From NCBI GenBank assembly GCA_900314575.1, contig OMVS01000030.1, positions 1 through 32,868 on the forward strand: a DNA stretch of 32,868 nucleotides, read 5' to 3'. The translations under genes and the position numbers were made by a program. The notes under the pieces were generated by a model. The model saw only the letters and a list, made by a program, of their open reading frames with translations. It was not told where the DNA came from and did no database searches. This DNA comes from an uncultured Olsenella sp. (lineage in GTDB: Bacteria > Actinomycetota > Coriobacteriia > Coriobacteriales > Atopobiaceae). This document shows positions 1-7,488 of the stretch, in pieces (positions within the stretch are counted from its first letter, which is position 1; each line of letters starts with the position of its first letter).

Positions 1-135
1 CCGGGGCCGCTCGGAGCGCGCCCTCGCGGCCGCGCCGTCGGAGGCGCCGGCGGCGCGGCCGGCCTGTGCGGGGGCGCCCCAGGCCATCGTGGTCTGAGCG
101 TCGCTTCTCGACTGGTCATCTGTGTTCAAGGACAT
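1..135 (-). CDS. Unknown protein, N-terminal 45 residues (cut by window edge)
   Basis: An open frame runs from an ATG at 135-133 to the window edge without a stop. A good ribosome-binding site (AAGGAAGG on the minus strand) lies a few bases upstream. The visible protein begins MSLNTDDQSRSDAQTTMAWG and continues as a low-complexity Ala/Gly/Arg stretch with no recognisable domain. Such disordered N-termini are common ahead of membrane or secreted domains in high-GC Gram-positives, but nothing here shows which kind. It is divergent from the aldolase gene. The start is fairly well supported; the function is unknown. Confidence 0.5.
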   Translation of the reverse strand, partial: MSLNTDDQSRSDAQTTMAWGAPAQAGRAAGASDGAAARARSERPR

Positions 136-431
136 GTGCCTTCCTTAGGTCGAATGAGCCACCCGTGAATTAGCTACCCAGTCTAGAGGGCGCGGCGACG
201 CGCCCCATGAAGCACAGAAAGCTGCCATAGCTCCTACATGTGCCCAGCTACCGCGCGTCCGGGCACGTCCCTGGCGAAGGTGCGCAGGGAGGCGGGGGGC
301 GCGGGCGCCTGGTCCGGGGGTGGCTCGCGCGGCCTGGATTGTGGGTGAAAACGCTATGACGCCGCCCTCGTAGCGGCTATGATGGAAAGAAGCGCGGCAG
401 CACTGCCGTAGTCCCTATGTCAGGAGGTATC
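136..431. other. Divergent intergenic region upstream of the aldolase
   Basis: No gene is seen. It holds a perfect hairpin at 188-205 (GGGCGCG, loop GCGA, CGCGCCC) without a T-run, and a catabolite-operator-like element at 346-359. It also holds a -10-like TATGAT at 378-383 (plus strand, no convincing -35) and the AGGAGG ribosome-binding site at 422-427 that fixes the aldolase start. Confidence 0.5.
346..359 (+). promoter_or_regulatory. cre-like operator upstream of fba
   Basis: TGAAAACGCTATGA matches the Bacillus catabolite-responsive element TGWAANCGNTNWCA at 13 of 14 positions, the exception being position 13 (G for C). It lies 73 bp before the aldolase ATG and about 20 bp upstream of a -10-like TATGAT. 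A LacI/CcpA-family regulator is the natural candidate to bind it. No such regulator is in the window, so this is a sequence match plus inference. Confidence 0.35.
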
Positions 432-1307
432 ATGCTCGTTAACGCAGCAGGCATGCTCAAGGCAGCCAAGGCGGGCCACTATGGGATCGCCGCCTTCAAC
501 ACGAACGACCTCGAATGGACTCGCTCTATCCTGACCGCCGCCGAGGAGACCCAGTCCCCGGTCATCATCCAGTGCACCTCCGGCGCTGCCAAGTGGCAGA
601 AGGGCTTCAAGGTTGTCGCCGACGTCGTGCGCGACATGCTCGACTCCATGGACATCACCGTCCCGGTCGCCCTTCACCTCGACCACGGCTCCTACGAGGA
701 CTGCTTCAAGTGCATCGACGCCGGCTTCACCTCAATCATGTACGACGGCTCGCACGAGGCTGAGTTCCAGACCAACATCGACCATACCAAGGAGCTCGTG
801 AAGCTCGCCCACCAGAAGGGCCTCTCCATCGAGGCCGAGGTCGGCGGCATCGGCGGCACTGAGGACGGCGTGACGGCCGAGGGCGAGCTGGCCGACCCCG
901 CGCAGTGCGAGGCCATCGCCAACCTGGGCGTCGACTTCCTGGCCTGCGGCATCGGCAACATCCACGGCCCGTACCCCGCGGACTGGAAGGGCCTGAACTT
1001 CGACCAGCTCGCCGCCATCCAGGAGAGGACCGGCGACCTGCCGCTCGTCCTGCACGGTGGCTCCGGCATCCCCAAGGAGCAGGTCCTGAAGGCCGTCTCC
1101 CTGGGCGTGGCCAAGATCAACATCAACACCGAGCTGCAGCTCTCCTTCCACTCCGCCATGCGCGCCTACGTGGAGAGCGGCAAGGACCTCGAGGGCAAGA
1201 ACTACGACCCGCGCAAGTTCCTGAAGCCGGGCTTCGACGCCATCACCGAGACCGCCGAGGGCCTCATCCGCGACTTCGGCTCCGACGGCAAGGGCTGGAA
1301 CTTCTAG
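432..1307 (+). CDS. fba: Class II fructose-1,6-bisphosphate aldolase
   Basis: Zinc-dependent cytosolic aldolase that splits fructose 1,6-bisphosphate into dihydroxyacetone phosphate and glyceraldehyde 3-phosphate in glycolysis, and does the reverse in gluconeogenesis. The 291-residue chain has the family landmarks: LHLDHG (catalytic Asp84, zinc His85), YDGSH near 104, EAEVGGIGG (Glu134), GNIHGPY (zinc His178), LHGGSG (His208) and KININTEL. The ATG at 432 is preferred over the in-frame ATG at 417 because AGGAGG (422-427) is correctly spaced for it. The gene stands alone, with a cre-like site upstream and a strong terminator downstream, so it may respond to carbon supply. Tagatose-bisphosphate aldolases (GatY/KbaY) share this fold; no tagatose or galactitol genes are nearby, so the glycolytic role is favoured. 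Confidence 0.93.
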   Translation: MLVNAAGMLKAAKAGHYGIAAFNTNDLEWTRSILTAAEETQSPVIIQCTSGAAKWQKGFKVVADVVRDMLDSMDITVPVALHLDHGSYEDCFKCIDAGFTSIMYDGSHEAEFQTNIDHTKELVKLAHQKGLSIEAEVGGIGGTEDGVTAEGELADPAQCEAIANLGVDFLACGIGNIHGPYPADWKGLNFDQLAAIQERTGDLPLVLHGGSGIPKEQVLKAVSLGVAKININTELQLSFHSAMRAYVESGKDLEGKNYDPRKFLKPGFDAITETAEGLIRDFGSDGKGWNF

Positions 1308-1404
1308 TCCCTGCTGTTGAGGCGGCATAGATCGACGCCAGTGGAGGGCGCCGGGACCCTCGCGTGTGTCCGCGCCCTTCGAGGGAACCTACGTTGATCC
1401 ATGA

Positions 1405-1433
1405 GGGGCCGGCCTTCGGGCCGGCCCCTTTGT
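1405..1433 (+). terminator. Intrinsic terminator after fba
   Basis: A perfect 10-bp stem, GGGGCCGGCC (1405-1414) paired with GGCCGGCCCC (1419-1428), closes a stable TTCG tetraloop and is followed by TTT. It lies about 100 bp after the aldolase stop. Confidence 0.85.
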
Positions 1434-1534
1434 CGTGCCGGGCCCTCGCATGCCCCGAGGGTCTGCGCCTCAGCCCAGCCGCGCCGCCGGGCGAGCCTCG
1501 CCGTGCCCGTCGGGCGCGCAGGCCGAATCAGACC

Positions 1535-1562
1535 GTGACACGCCCCCTCTTCTCCCCATACT
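1535..1562 (+). promoter_or_regulatory. Candidate promoter of the lipoprotein gene
   Basis: A -35-like GTGACA (1535-1540, 5 of 6 to consensus) and a -10-like CATACT (1557-1562, 4 of 6) are separated by 16 bp. They lie 98 bp upstream of the ATG at 1660. This is a pattern match only. Confidence 0.3.
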
Positions 1563-1659
1563 GAAGACATGCTGAAGATGACGTCCTACCGGCTGCCCTG
1601 GCCGCTTGCCAGGCGCGCACATCCGGATCCGATTCAGAGCCGAGGAAGAGGAGGACGAG

Positions 1660-2517
1660 ATGCGCTTCTCCGATTGCGGGAGGGAAGCTCACGACGGGGC
1701 GAGGTCCCACCAAGGATGCGACGGGGACCCCGCTGGCCTCGGCGCAGAGGCGTGCCCGCTCGGGACCGCGCCCGCCTCTGGGCCGTCTGCAGCGGGGACC
1801 GCGAGGAGGAGGGCGTCGAGATGGGCCGTCGCGCTCGTGGCGGCCCTGGTCCTGCCCAACGTGGTCCTAGGGACATGCCTGCTGTCGGGGTGCGCGGACC
1901 GGGTGGTGGGCATCGTGCGCAGGTCGGCCACGAGGCCGATCGACGAGCAGGGGTCGGCCACGAGGGACGCGGACGATGGTGGCGGCTCGGTCGCAGGCGG
2001 GATGGCTGACAAGGGCGGCGAACCCGAGGCGGACACGGACTCGGACGACGAGTCCTACGTGGTCCGCGCGAGGAGCTTCCAGTTCTCCCTGCCCGAATAC
2101 TGGCGCGGCAAGGTGGACGTGGTGGTGGACGGCGACGAGGCCAGGATCTACCCCAAGTGCTGCTCCCCGCTCGGCGGCCAAGACGACGTGACGCCCCTCG
2201 CGAGGCTCGAGCTCGAGGACGGTAAGGTGGCGGAGAACGCTGGCGACATCGGCAACTCTCTGGTATACAGTCAGACGCTCGGTGACAGCCACGTCGAGGT
2301 GTGGGCTACCAACTGGCCCTGGATCATCACGAGCGGCAGCGGCGGTGTCAAGGGGCCCAAGGGACGCGGGCAGCTGAGCGAGTTCGTGGACTTGTCGAGC
2401 GGCGGGACGCTCACTTACATGGAGGCGATGGGCCTGGGCGACCGGGACGCGTCCGTGAGCTCCGCCACGAACGACTACCTCGGCGGCGTGGACTGGGACA
2501 TCAAGGCGACGAGGTAA
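1660..2517 (+). CDS. Putative membrane-anchored lipoprotein, unknown function
   Basis: A 285-residue protein. About 48 residues of polar N-terminus precede a basic RRR (49-51), a hydrophobic segment (about 55-75) and a lipobox-like LLSGC with Cys78. An acidic Ser/Gly/Asp linker and an extracytoplasmic domain of about 150 residues follow (FSLPEYWRGKVDV, then a YPKCCSPLGG stretch). The ectodomain resembles small unannotated surface proteins I recall from Coriobacteriia; no enzyme motif is visible. The start is chosen for its GGAAGAGGAGG site, and no later in-frame start with a ribosome-binding site was found. The long N-terminus is odd for a lipoprotein signal, so either an atypical signal or a single-pass type II membrane protein is possible. 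Confidence 0.6.
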   Translation: MRFSDCGREAHDGARSHQGCDGDPAGLGAEACPLGTAPASGPSAAGTARRRASRWAVALVAALVLPNVVLGTCLLSGCADRVVGIVRRSATRPIDEQGSATRDADDGGGSVAGGMADKGGEPEADTDSDDESYVVRARSFQFSLPEYWRGKVDVVVDGDEARIYPKCCSPLGGQDDVTPLARLELEDGKVAENAGDIGNSLVYSQTLGDSHVEVWATNWPWIITSGSGGVKGPKGRGQLSEFVDLSSGGTLTYMEAMGLGDRDASVSSATNDYLGGVDWDIKATR

Positions 2518-2518
2518 G

Positions 2519-2550
2519 GCGGGGGGCCGCGACGTCAGCCGCGCCCCCGC
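2519..2550. terminator. GC-rich hairpin between convergent genes
   Basis: GCGGGGG (2519-2525) pairs with CCCCCGC (2544-2550) in the 36-bp gap between the convergent lipoprotein and rrf2 genes. No T-run follows on either strand, so a bidirectional terminator role is only suggested. Confidence 0.3.
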
Positions 2551-2553
2551 GTC

Positions 2554-3057
2554 TCAGCACTCGCCTCGTCCGGCGCGGGTGCGCGCCCTGCCGGAGCGGC
2601 TGCCCTTGGGGTGCCAGTCCGTGAGGCCCTCGATCTCGTTCTGGTCGTTGCGGCGGTTGATGATGTCCGCGAGGGTCTTGCTGTCGAGGTACTCCGCCAT
2701 GACCTTGCCGAGGTCGCGCCAGACCGTGACGGTGGGGCAGGTGTTGATGATGGGGCAGATCTCGTCGTTGGTGCAGTCGAGGCAGGCCACGGGGGCGAGG
2801 GAGCCCTCGGCCGCCCGGAGGATCTGGCCCAGGGTATAGTCCTCGGGCCTGCGCGTGAGCCGGTAGCCGCCACCCTTGCCGCGCTGGCTCTCCACGTAGC
2901 CGGCCTTGTGCATGAGCGAGATCACCTGCTCGAGGTACTTGCGCGAGATGTTCTGCCTCCTCGAGACATCGCCGAGTGAAATCCATCCGTCGTGCGTGGC
3001 CAGGTCGGCCATGGCGCGTAGGGCGTACTTGCCCTTGGTGGAGAACATGCCAGACAT
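2554..3057 (-). CDS. Rrf2-family Fe-S-sensing transcriptional regulator of the suf operon
   Basis: A 167-residue winged-helix regulator. The N-terminal Rrf2 domain (MFSTKGKYALRAMADLA, recognition region ISRKYLEQVISLMHKAGYV, wing RGKGGGYRL at 59-67) is followed by Cys92, Cys95, Cys101 and Cys107. The spacing C95-X5-C101-X5-C107 equals that of the cluster ligands in E. coli IscR (C92, C98, C104), so it probably binds an Fe-S cluster and senses cluster supply. The start at 3057 has AAGGGAG six bases upstream; the earlier in-frame ATG (3075) has no such site. It is the last gene of the suf operon, separated from sufU by a 14-bp hairpin. Its likely target is the palindrome at 8393-8416. The residues are seen; the regulatory role is inferred. 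Confidence 0.85.
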   Translation of the reverse strand: MSGMFSTKGKYALRAMADLATHDGWISLGDVSRRQNISRKYLEQVISLMHKAGYVESQRGKGGGYRLTRRPEDYTLGQILRAAEGSLAPVACLDCTNDEICPIINTCPTVTVWRDLGKVMAEYLDSKTLADIINRRNDQNEIEGLTDWHPKGSRSGRARTRAGRGEC

Positions 3058-3093
3058 CTCGCGCTCCCTTCGCATCGTGGTCTGGTCGGGTGC

Positions 3094-3133
3094 GGCCCGG
3101 ACCTGCCGACCACATGGTGGGCAGGTCCGGGCC
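3094..3133 (-). other. Long intercistronic hairpin between sufU and rrf2
   Basis: A perfect 14-bp inverted repeat (GGCCCGGACCTGCC at 3094-3107, its complement at 3120-3133) has a further CCAC/GTGG pairing inside the loop. There is no T-run on the minus strand. It may be an attenuator or an mRNA stability/processing element that lowers rrf2 expression relative to suf, or a DNA operator. Confidence 0.55.
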
Positions 3134-3184
3134 GAATGGTGCGGGGCGCTCGGCGCGGCCCGGAGGCTGCGGCGCTCCCGGGCG

Positions 3185-3649
3185 CTAGGCGCCCTCGGTC
3201 GTGCTCGCCTCCGAGGACACGCCCTTCAGCATCTCGGAGAGGGTGCGCCAGGCGAGCTCCGCGCACTTGACGCGCGCAGGCATGTGGCTCACGTCCTTGA
3301 GCATGGCGGCCTCGTCGAGGTCCTCGTCGAGCTTCTCCGCGTCGGTCTCCTTGCCGGTGACCATGTCCTTGAAGAGCCCGCAGAGGGCGACGGCCTCCTC
3401 GGGGGTCTTGCCGACCATGAGGTCGCTCATCATGTCGGCCGACGCCATGGAGACGGCGCAGCCGTGTCCGGTGTAGGCCGCCTCCTCGATCCTGCCGTCG
3501 TCGCCGAGCTTCACCTTGAGGTGCAGCTCGTCGCCGCAGCTCGGGTTGATGCCGTCGTGCTCGCAGGTGCAGTCTCCCATGTCGTACTTGTAGTCGGGGT
3601 GCGCGACGTGGTCCATGAACTGAGCGTTATACAGGCTAGTTACGTCCAT
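3185..3649 (-). CDS. sufU: SufU-type sulfur-transfer protein
   Basis: A 154-residue U-type protein that takes persulfide sulfur from SufS and passes it to the SufBCD scaffold. The zinc/sulfur residues of B. subtilis SufU (C41, D43, C66, C128) are matched by Cys38 and Asp40 in NPSCGD, Cys64 in GHGCAVSMASADMM and Cys129 in ARVKCAELAW. The insertion after GHGC that distinguishes SufU from IscU is present. The ATG lies inside the sufS end (14-bp overlap, 3636-3649), implying translational coupling. An extra Cys27-X-Cys29 precedes NPSCGD and is not in the B. subtilis protein as I recall it. Confidence 0.93.
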   Translation of the reverse strand: MDVTSLYNAQFMDHVAHPDYKYDMGDCTCEHDGINPSCGDELHLKVKLGDDGRIEEAAYTGHGCAVSMASADMMSDLMVGKTPEEAVALCGLFKDMVTGKETDAEKLDEDLDEAAMLKDVSHMPARVKCAELAWRTLSEMLKGVSSEASTTEGA

Positions 3650-4916
3650 TGAAGATGCTCCAGACTTGCTCGAGGCCCTCGACGAGCCGGTCGATGTCCG
3701 CCTTGTCGTTGTAGAACGCCACGCTCGCGCGGCAGGTGCTGTTGTAGCCGAGGTAGGTGAGCAGGGGCTGCGCGCAGTGGTGACCCGCGCGGATGCAGAC
3801 GCCGCGCATGTCGAGGATCGACGCGACGTCGTGCGGGTGCACGCCGCGGACGTCGAAGCTCACGGCGCCCACGTGGCGCGCGCCGTCGGCGGGGCCCACG
3901 ACGGTCACGAAGTCGAGTCCGGCGAGGGAGTCGGTCAGGTAGCGGGCGAGGAGGCGCTCGCGCCCCTCGACCTCCTCCATGCCGACGGACTCGAGGTAGG
4001 TGAGGTCGGCGTCGAAGGCGTAGGCGCCGGCGGCGTCCTGCGTGCCCGCCTCGAACTTCTGCGGCACGGGCGCCCAGACGGCGTCCTCCTCGGTCACCGA
4101 GTCGATCATCTCGCCGCCGGTCAGGAAGGGCGGCATCCGCTCGAGGAGGTCGTGCTTGCCCCACAGGACGCCGATCCCCATGGGGCCGCCCATCTTGTGC
4201 GCGCTGAAGGCCAGGAAGTCGCAGCCGAGCTCGCGGACGTCGACCTTGAGGTGCGGGACGCTTTGGGCGCCGTCGACCACGCACAGGGCGCCGACCGCGT
4301 GGGCCGCGGCAGCGATCGGGCGGATGTCGTTCTCCACGCCGAGGACGTTGGAGACGTGGGTCACCGAGACGATCTTGGTCCTCGGTCCGATCTTGCGCGC
4401 GACCTCCTCGGGCGTGATGCGGTAGTCGTCCAGCCTGAGGTAGACGAGCTTGGCGCCGGTCCGGCGGCAGACCTGCTGCCAGGGGATGATGTTGGAGTGG
4501 TGCTCCATGATGGAGACGCAGACCTCGTCACCGGGGCCGAGCCCGACGACGTCGGGAAGCGTGTGGGCGAGGAGGTTCAGCGACTCGCTCGCGTTGCGTG
4601 TGAAGATGACGTCGTCTGCGGCCGGCTCGCCGTCCTCGCCGACGGCTCCGATGGTGCGCGCGATGTGGGCGCGGGCGTCGGCGATGGCCTGGGTGGCCTC
4701 GACGGAGAGGCGGTAGAGGCCGCGCAGGGGGTTGGCGTTCATCGTCTCGTAGAAGCGACGCTGGGCGTCGAGCACCTGCCTGGGACGCTGCGACGTGGCG
4801 GCGCTGTCCAGGAAGGCGAGGTCGGGGTTGTCCGCGAGCAGCGGGAAGTCCGCCTTGTACGGGCTCTGGGCGATCAGGGCGAGCTCGTCTGCGGTGAGGT
4901 TCGTGCTGGCTGCCAT
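3636..4916 (-). CDS. sufS: SufS cysteine desulfurase (group II, PLP-dependent)
   Basis: A 426-residue class V aminotransferase-fold enzyme that converts cysteine to alanine and holds the sulfur as a persulfide for Fe-S assembly. PLP is bound by Lys241 (FSAHKMGGP), with His140 in MEHHSN stacking on the cofactor. The persulfide Cys381 is in RAGHHCAQP, the short-loop form typical of group II enzymes that need SufU or SufE. The start at 4916 lies two bases after the sufD stop, with GGGGAGG just upstream inside sufD. The open frame continues upstream of this ATG, but that part overlaps sufD and has no homology. The end overlaps sufU. Confidence 0.95.
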   Translation of the reverse strand: MAASTNLTADELALIAQSPYKADFPLLADNPDLAFLDSAATSQRPRQVLDAQRRFYETMNANPLRGLYRLSVEATQAIADARAHIARTIGAVGEDGEPAADDVIFTRNASESLNLLAHTLPDVVGLGPGDEVCVSIMEHHSNIIPWQQVCRRTGAKLVYLRLDDYRITPEEVARKIGPRTKIVSVTHVSNVLGVENDIRPIAAAAHAVGALCVVDGAQSVPHLKVDVRELGCDFLAFSAHKMGGPMGIGVLWGKHDLLERMPPFLTGGEMIDSVTEEDAVWAPVPQKFEAGTQDAAGAYAFDADLTYLESVGMEEVEGRERLLARYLTDSLAGLDFVTVVGPADGARHVGAVSFDVRGVHPHDVASILDMRGVCIRAGHHCAQPLLTYLGYNSTCRASVAFYNDKADIDRLVEGLEQVWSIFNGRN

Positions 4917-4918
4917 GG

Positions 4919-6061
4919 CTAGGCCTCCCCTTCCGTGTCGGCGCACTCGAGCTCGAGGCCCTCGGCGAGGTCGAGTGCGACCTCCTGGCCGAGGACCGCC
5001 GCAGCGCGGTCGAGGACTGCCCTGCGGGCGGACGCGGTCGGGGAGGAGATCACGGCGTCGTCGAAGAGCGCCCTCACGAAGAGGTCGTTCGCCTCCTCCT
5101 CGCTGAGGCCACGGTCGCGCAGGTACTGCAGCTGCTCGCCGCCGATCGAGCCGATCGTGGCGCCGTGGTTGCCCTGGACGTCGTCCTCGTCGCACAGGAT
5201 GACCGGCATGGTCTTGTTGACCACGTCGTCTCCGGTGACAAGGACCGTCTCCGCCTCGTCGCCCTTGGCGCCCTTGGCGCCGTGGACGAGGTCGATGGTG
5301 GCGCGCAGGCTCTTGTGCGCCGCGTCCGCGAGCACGCCGCTCTCGTCCACATGGGCGCGGCTGTTCTCGCCGCGCTGGCGCACGACGTGGTTGATGTCTA
5401 GGACGTCGGTGCCCCTGCCGAGGTAGCGCGTCTGGAGGTTGATCCTGGCGCGGTCGCCCGCGAGGTCCGCCGCGAGGCCCACGGCCTGGGTCGCGCCGCC
5501 GAGGAGGTACTGGCGCACCTCGATGGTGGCGTCGTCGTCGGCCACGATGCCGACGCTTTCGAGGTGGGTCTCGGCGTCCGGGAGGGCGAGGACCTCGAAG
5601 AGGTGGAGTCTAGTGCGCTTCTCGCACACGATGCGGGTGAGTGCCGCGGAGGTCGCGGCCTCGCTGCCGCCGCCGTGGGCGACCACGACGACCGTCGCCT
5701 CGGCGCCCTCGCGGATCATGACCCCTGTGTCTGCGACCTGGCCGGCGTCGGCGTCTACGTCGACGACGACGGGCTCCGTGCGCACCGTGTTCCGGGGGAC
5801 CTCGACGTAGGTGGCGTCTGCCGCCTGGCTCGTGACCCACTCGGTCACCTTGTCGCCCATGCCGCACTCGATCCTGCCGAAGAGCTGGGGGAGGGCGAAG
5901 TAGACGTCGCCCTTGCGCGAGATCGCGGGCACCGTGAGGGTTATGTCGTTGGCCCTGAGGTAGTTCCAGGTCTCGGCGGGGGGCGTGTTGACGTGGGAGA
6001 GGGTGACCTTGCGGGGCTCGTCCGCGACGGCGGCCCCGAGCGTTGCGTTATCGTCCGCCAT
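4919..6061 (-). CDS. sufD: SufD, Fe-S scaffold subunit
   Basis: A 380-residue beta-helix protein that pairs with SufB and SufC to form the SufBC2D cluster-building scaffold. The C-terminal core carries CDEDDVQGNHGATIG, whose His corresponds to E. coli SufD His360 at the SufB-SufD interface, then an all-helical end (YLRDRGLSEEEANDLF). The start ATG shares its A with the last base of the sufB TAA (TAATG on the minus strand), with GGAAGGAG upstream, so the two are translationally coupled. SufD normally has a less conserved N-terminal half than SufB, as here. Codon use matches its neighbours. Confidence 0.93.
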   Translation of the reverse strand: MADDNATLGAAVADEPRKVTLSHVNTPPAETWNYLRANDITLTVPAISRKGDVYFALPQLFGRIECGMGDKVTEWVTSQAADATYVEVPRNTVRTEPVVVDVDADAGQVADTGVMIREGAEATVVVVAHGGGSEAATSAALTRIVCEKRTRLHLFEVLALPDAETHLESVGIVADDDATIEVRQYLLGGATQAVGLAADLAGDRARINLQTRYLGRGTDVLDINHVVRQRGENSRAHVDESGVLADAAHKSLRATIDLVHGAKGAKGDEAETVLVTGDDVVNKTMPVILCDEDDVQGNHGATIGSIGGEQLQYLRDRGLSEEEANDLFVRALFDDAVISSPTASARRAVLDRAAAVLGQEVALDLAEGLELECADTEGEA

Positions 6062-7488
6062 TAGCCGATCGCTCCTTCCATCTCGAGTTTGATGAGGTTG
6101 TTCATCTCGACCGCGTACTCCAGCGGGAGCTCCTTGGACACGGGGTTGGCGAAGCCGTTGACGACCATGGTGCGGGCCTCGGCCTCCGAGCAGCCGCGGC
6201 TCATGAGGTAGAGGATCGTGTCGTCGGAGATGCGGCCGATCGTGGCCTCGTGGCCGACGCTCGCGGTGGGGTTGCGCACGTCCATGGCCGGGATGGTGTC
6301 GGAGCGGCTGATGTTGTCGAGCATGAGCGACTGGCAGCTCACCGTGGCGCGCGCGTTGTCGGCGTGCTTGCCCACGACGACGGAGCTCCTGAAGGTGTTG
6401 ACGCCGCCGTCCTTGGAGATGGACTTGGTCTCCACCGAGGCGGTCGTGTCGCGGCCGTTGAGGACGACCTTGCAGCCGGTGTCGAGGTCCTGGGTGGCGC
6501 CGGCGAAGGTGATGCCGGTGAACTCGCAGCTCGAGCGGTCCCCCTGCAGGATCGTGGTGGGGTAGAGGTAGGAGACGTGGCTGCCGAAGCTGCCCGAGAC
6601 CCACTCCATCTTGGAGTCCGCCCCCACCTTGGCGCGCTTGGTGTTGAGGTTGTACATGTTCTTGGACCAGTTCTCGATGGTCGAGTAGCGCAGGCGCGCG
6701 TGGTCCTTCACGTAGAGCTCGACCGCGCCGGCGTGCAGGTTGGCCTCGTAGTACTTGGGCGCTGAGCAGCCCTCGATGAAGTGCAGGTCCGCGCCGGGCT
6801 CCACGATGATCAGCGTGTGCTCGAACTGGCCCGCGCCCTGGGCGTTCAGGCGGAAGTAGCTCTGCAGCGGGTACTCGACGGTCACGCCCTCGGGCACGTA
6901 GACGAACGAGCCGCCCGACCACACGGCGTAGTGCAGCGCCGCGAACTTGTGGTCGCGCATGGGGATGAGCTTGCCGAAGTACTCGTGGACGACGGGCTCC
7001 CACTTGGGGTCCTGCAGCGCGTCCTCGATCGTGGTGTAGACCACGCCGTACTTGGCGACCTCCTCGCGCATGTTGTGGTAGACGATCTCCGAGTCGTACT
7101 GGGCACCGACGCCGGCCAGCGAGTCGCGCTCCGCCTGCGGGATGCCGAGGCGCTCGAAGGTGTCCTTGATGTCCTTCGGCACGTCGTCCCAGTCCCTCGC
7201 CTGCTTGGTCTTGGGCGAGACGTACGTGGAGATGTGGTCCATGTCGAGCCCGGCGATGGAGGGGCCCCAGTTGGGCGCCATCTGCCGCTCGTGGAAGACC
7301 TCGAGCGCCTCGAGGCGCAGGTCGAGCATCCACTGGGGCTCGCTCTTCTTCTCGGAGATGGAGCGCACGATCTCGGGCGTGAGGCCGTCGGCGTAGCGCT
7401 CGTATCCCTCCTCGCTCTTCACGAAGTCGTAGATGGAGCGGTCGACGTCGGCGACCTGCGTCCTCTTGACGTCTCGGGTGTCGCTCAC
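6061..7488 (-). CDS. sufB: SufB, Fe-S scaffold subunit
   Basis: A 475-residue scaffold on which the nascent cluster forms. It shows the highly conserved SufB blocks: EPQWMLDLRLEAL, the central beta-helix FIEGCSAPKYYEANLHAG, YSTIENWSKNMYNLNTKRA, and MDVRNPTASVGHEATIGRISDDTILYLMSRG near the C-terminus. Cys residues in FIEGCSAP and in the late helix are candidates for the sulfur channel or cluster. Translation starts at a GTG (7488-7486) that overlaps the sufC TGA by four bases (GTGA), so coupling is expected. Length is normal for the family (about 465-480). Confidence 0.95.
   Translation of the reverse strand: MSDTRDVKRTQVADVDRSIYDFVKSEEGYERYADGLTPEIVRSISEKKSEPQWMLDLRLEALEVFHERQMAPNWGPSIAGLDMDHISTYVSPKTKQARDWDDVPKDIKDTFERLGIPQAERDSLAGVGAQYDSEIVYHNMREEVAKYGVVYTTIEDALQDPKWEPVVHEYFGKLIPMRDHKFAALHYAVWSGGSFVYVPEGVTVEYPLQSYFRLNAQGAGQFEHTLIIVEPGADLHFIEGCSAPKYYEANLHAGAVELYVKDHARLRYSTIENWSKNMYNLNTKRAKVGADSKMEWVSGSFGSHVSYLYPTTILQGDRSSCEFTGITFAGATQDLDTGCKVVLNGRDTTASVETKSISKDGGVNTFRSSVVVGKHADNARATVSCQSLMLDNISRSDTIPAMDVRNPTASVGHEATIGRISDDTILYLMSRGCSEAEARTMVVNGFANPVSKELPLEYAVEMNNLIKLEMEGAIG

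Larger units (their letters stand above)
1308..1659. other. Intergenic region between fba and the lipoprotein gene
   Basis: No gene is seen in this 352-bp gap. It contains a GAGGG/CCCTC hairpin just after fba, the fba terminator (1405-1433), a promoter candidate at 1535-1562, and the GGAAGAGGAGG ribosome-binding site (from 1644) of the next gene. Open frames here have irregular codon use and look like chance frames of GC-rich DNA. Confidence 0.5.

Noticed and set aside
417-431. Earlier in-frame ATG for the aldolase
   Set aside because: AGGAGG lies between it and the ATG at 432, so the later start is the one with a correctly placed ribosome-binding site.
3094-3133. Rho-independent terminator between sufU and the Rrf2 gene
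   Set aside because: The stem is strong but neither strand has the following T-run; it was kept as a hairpin of unknown role.
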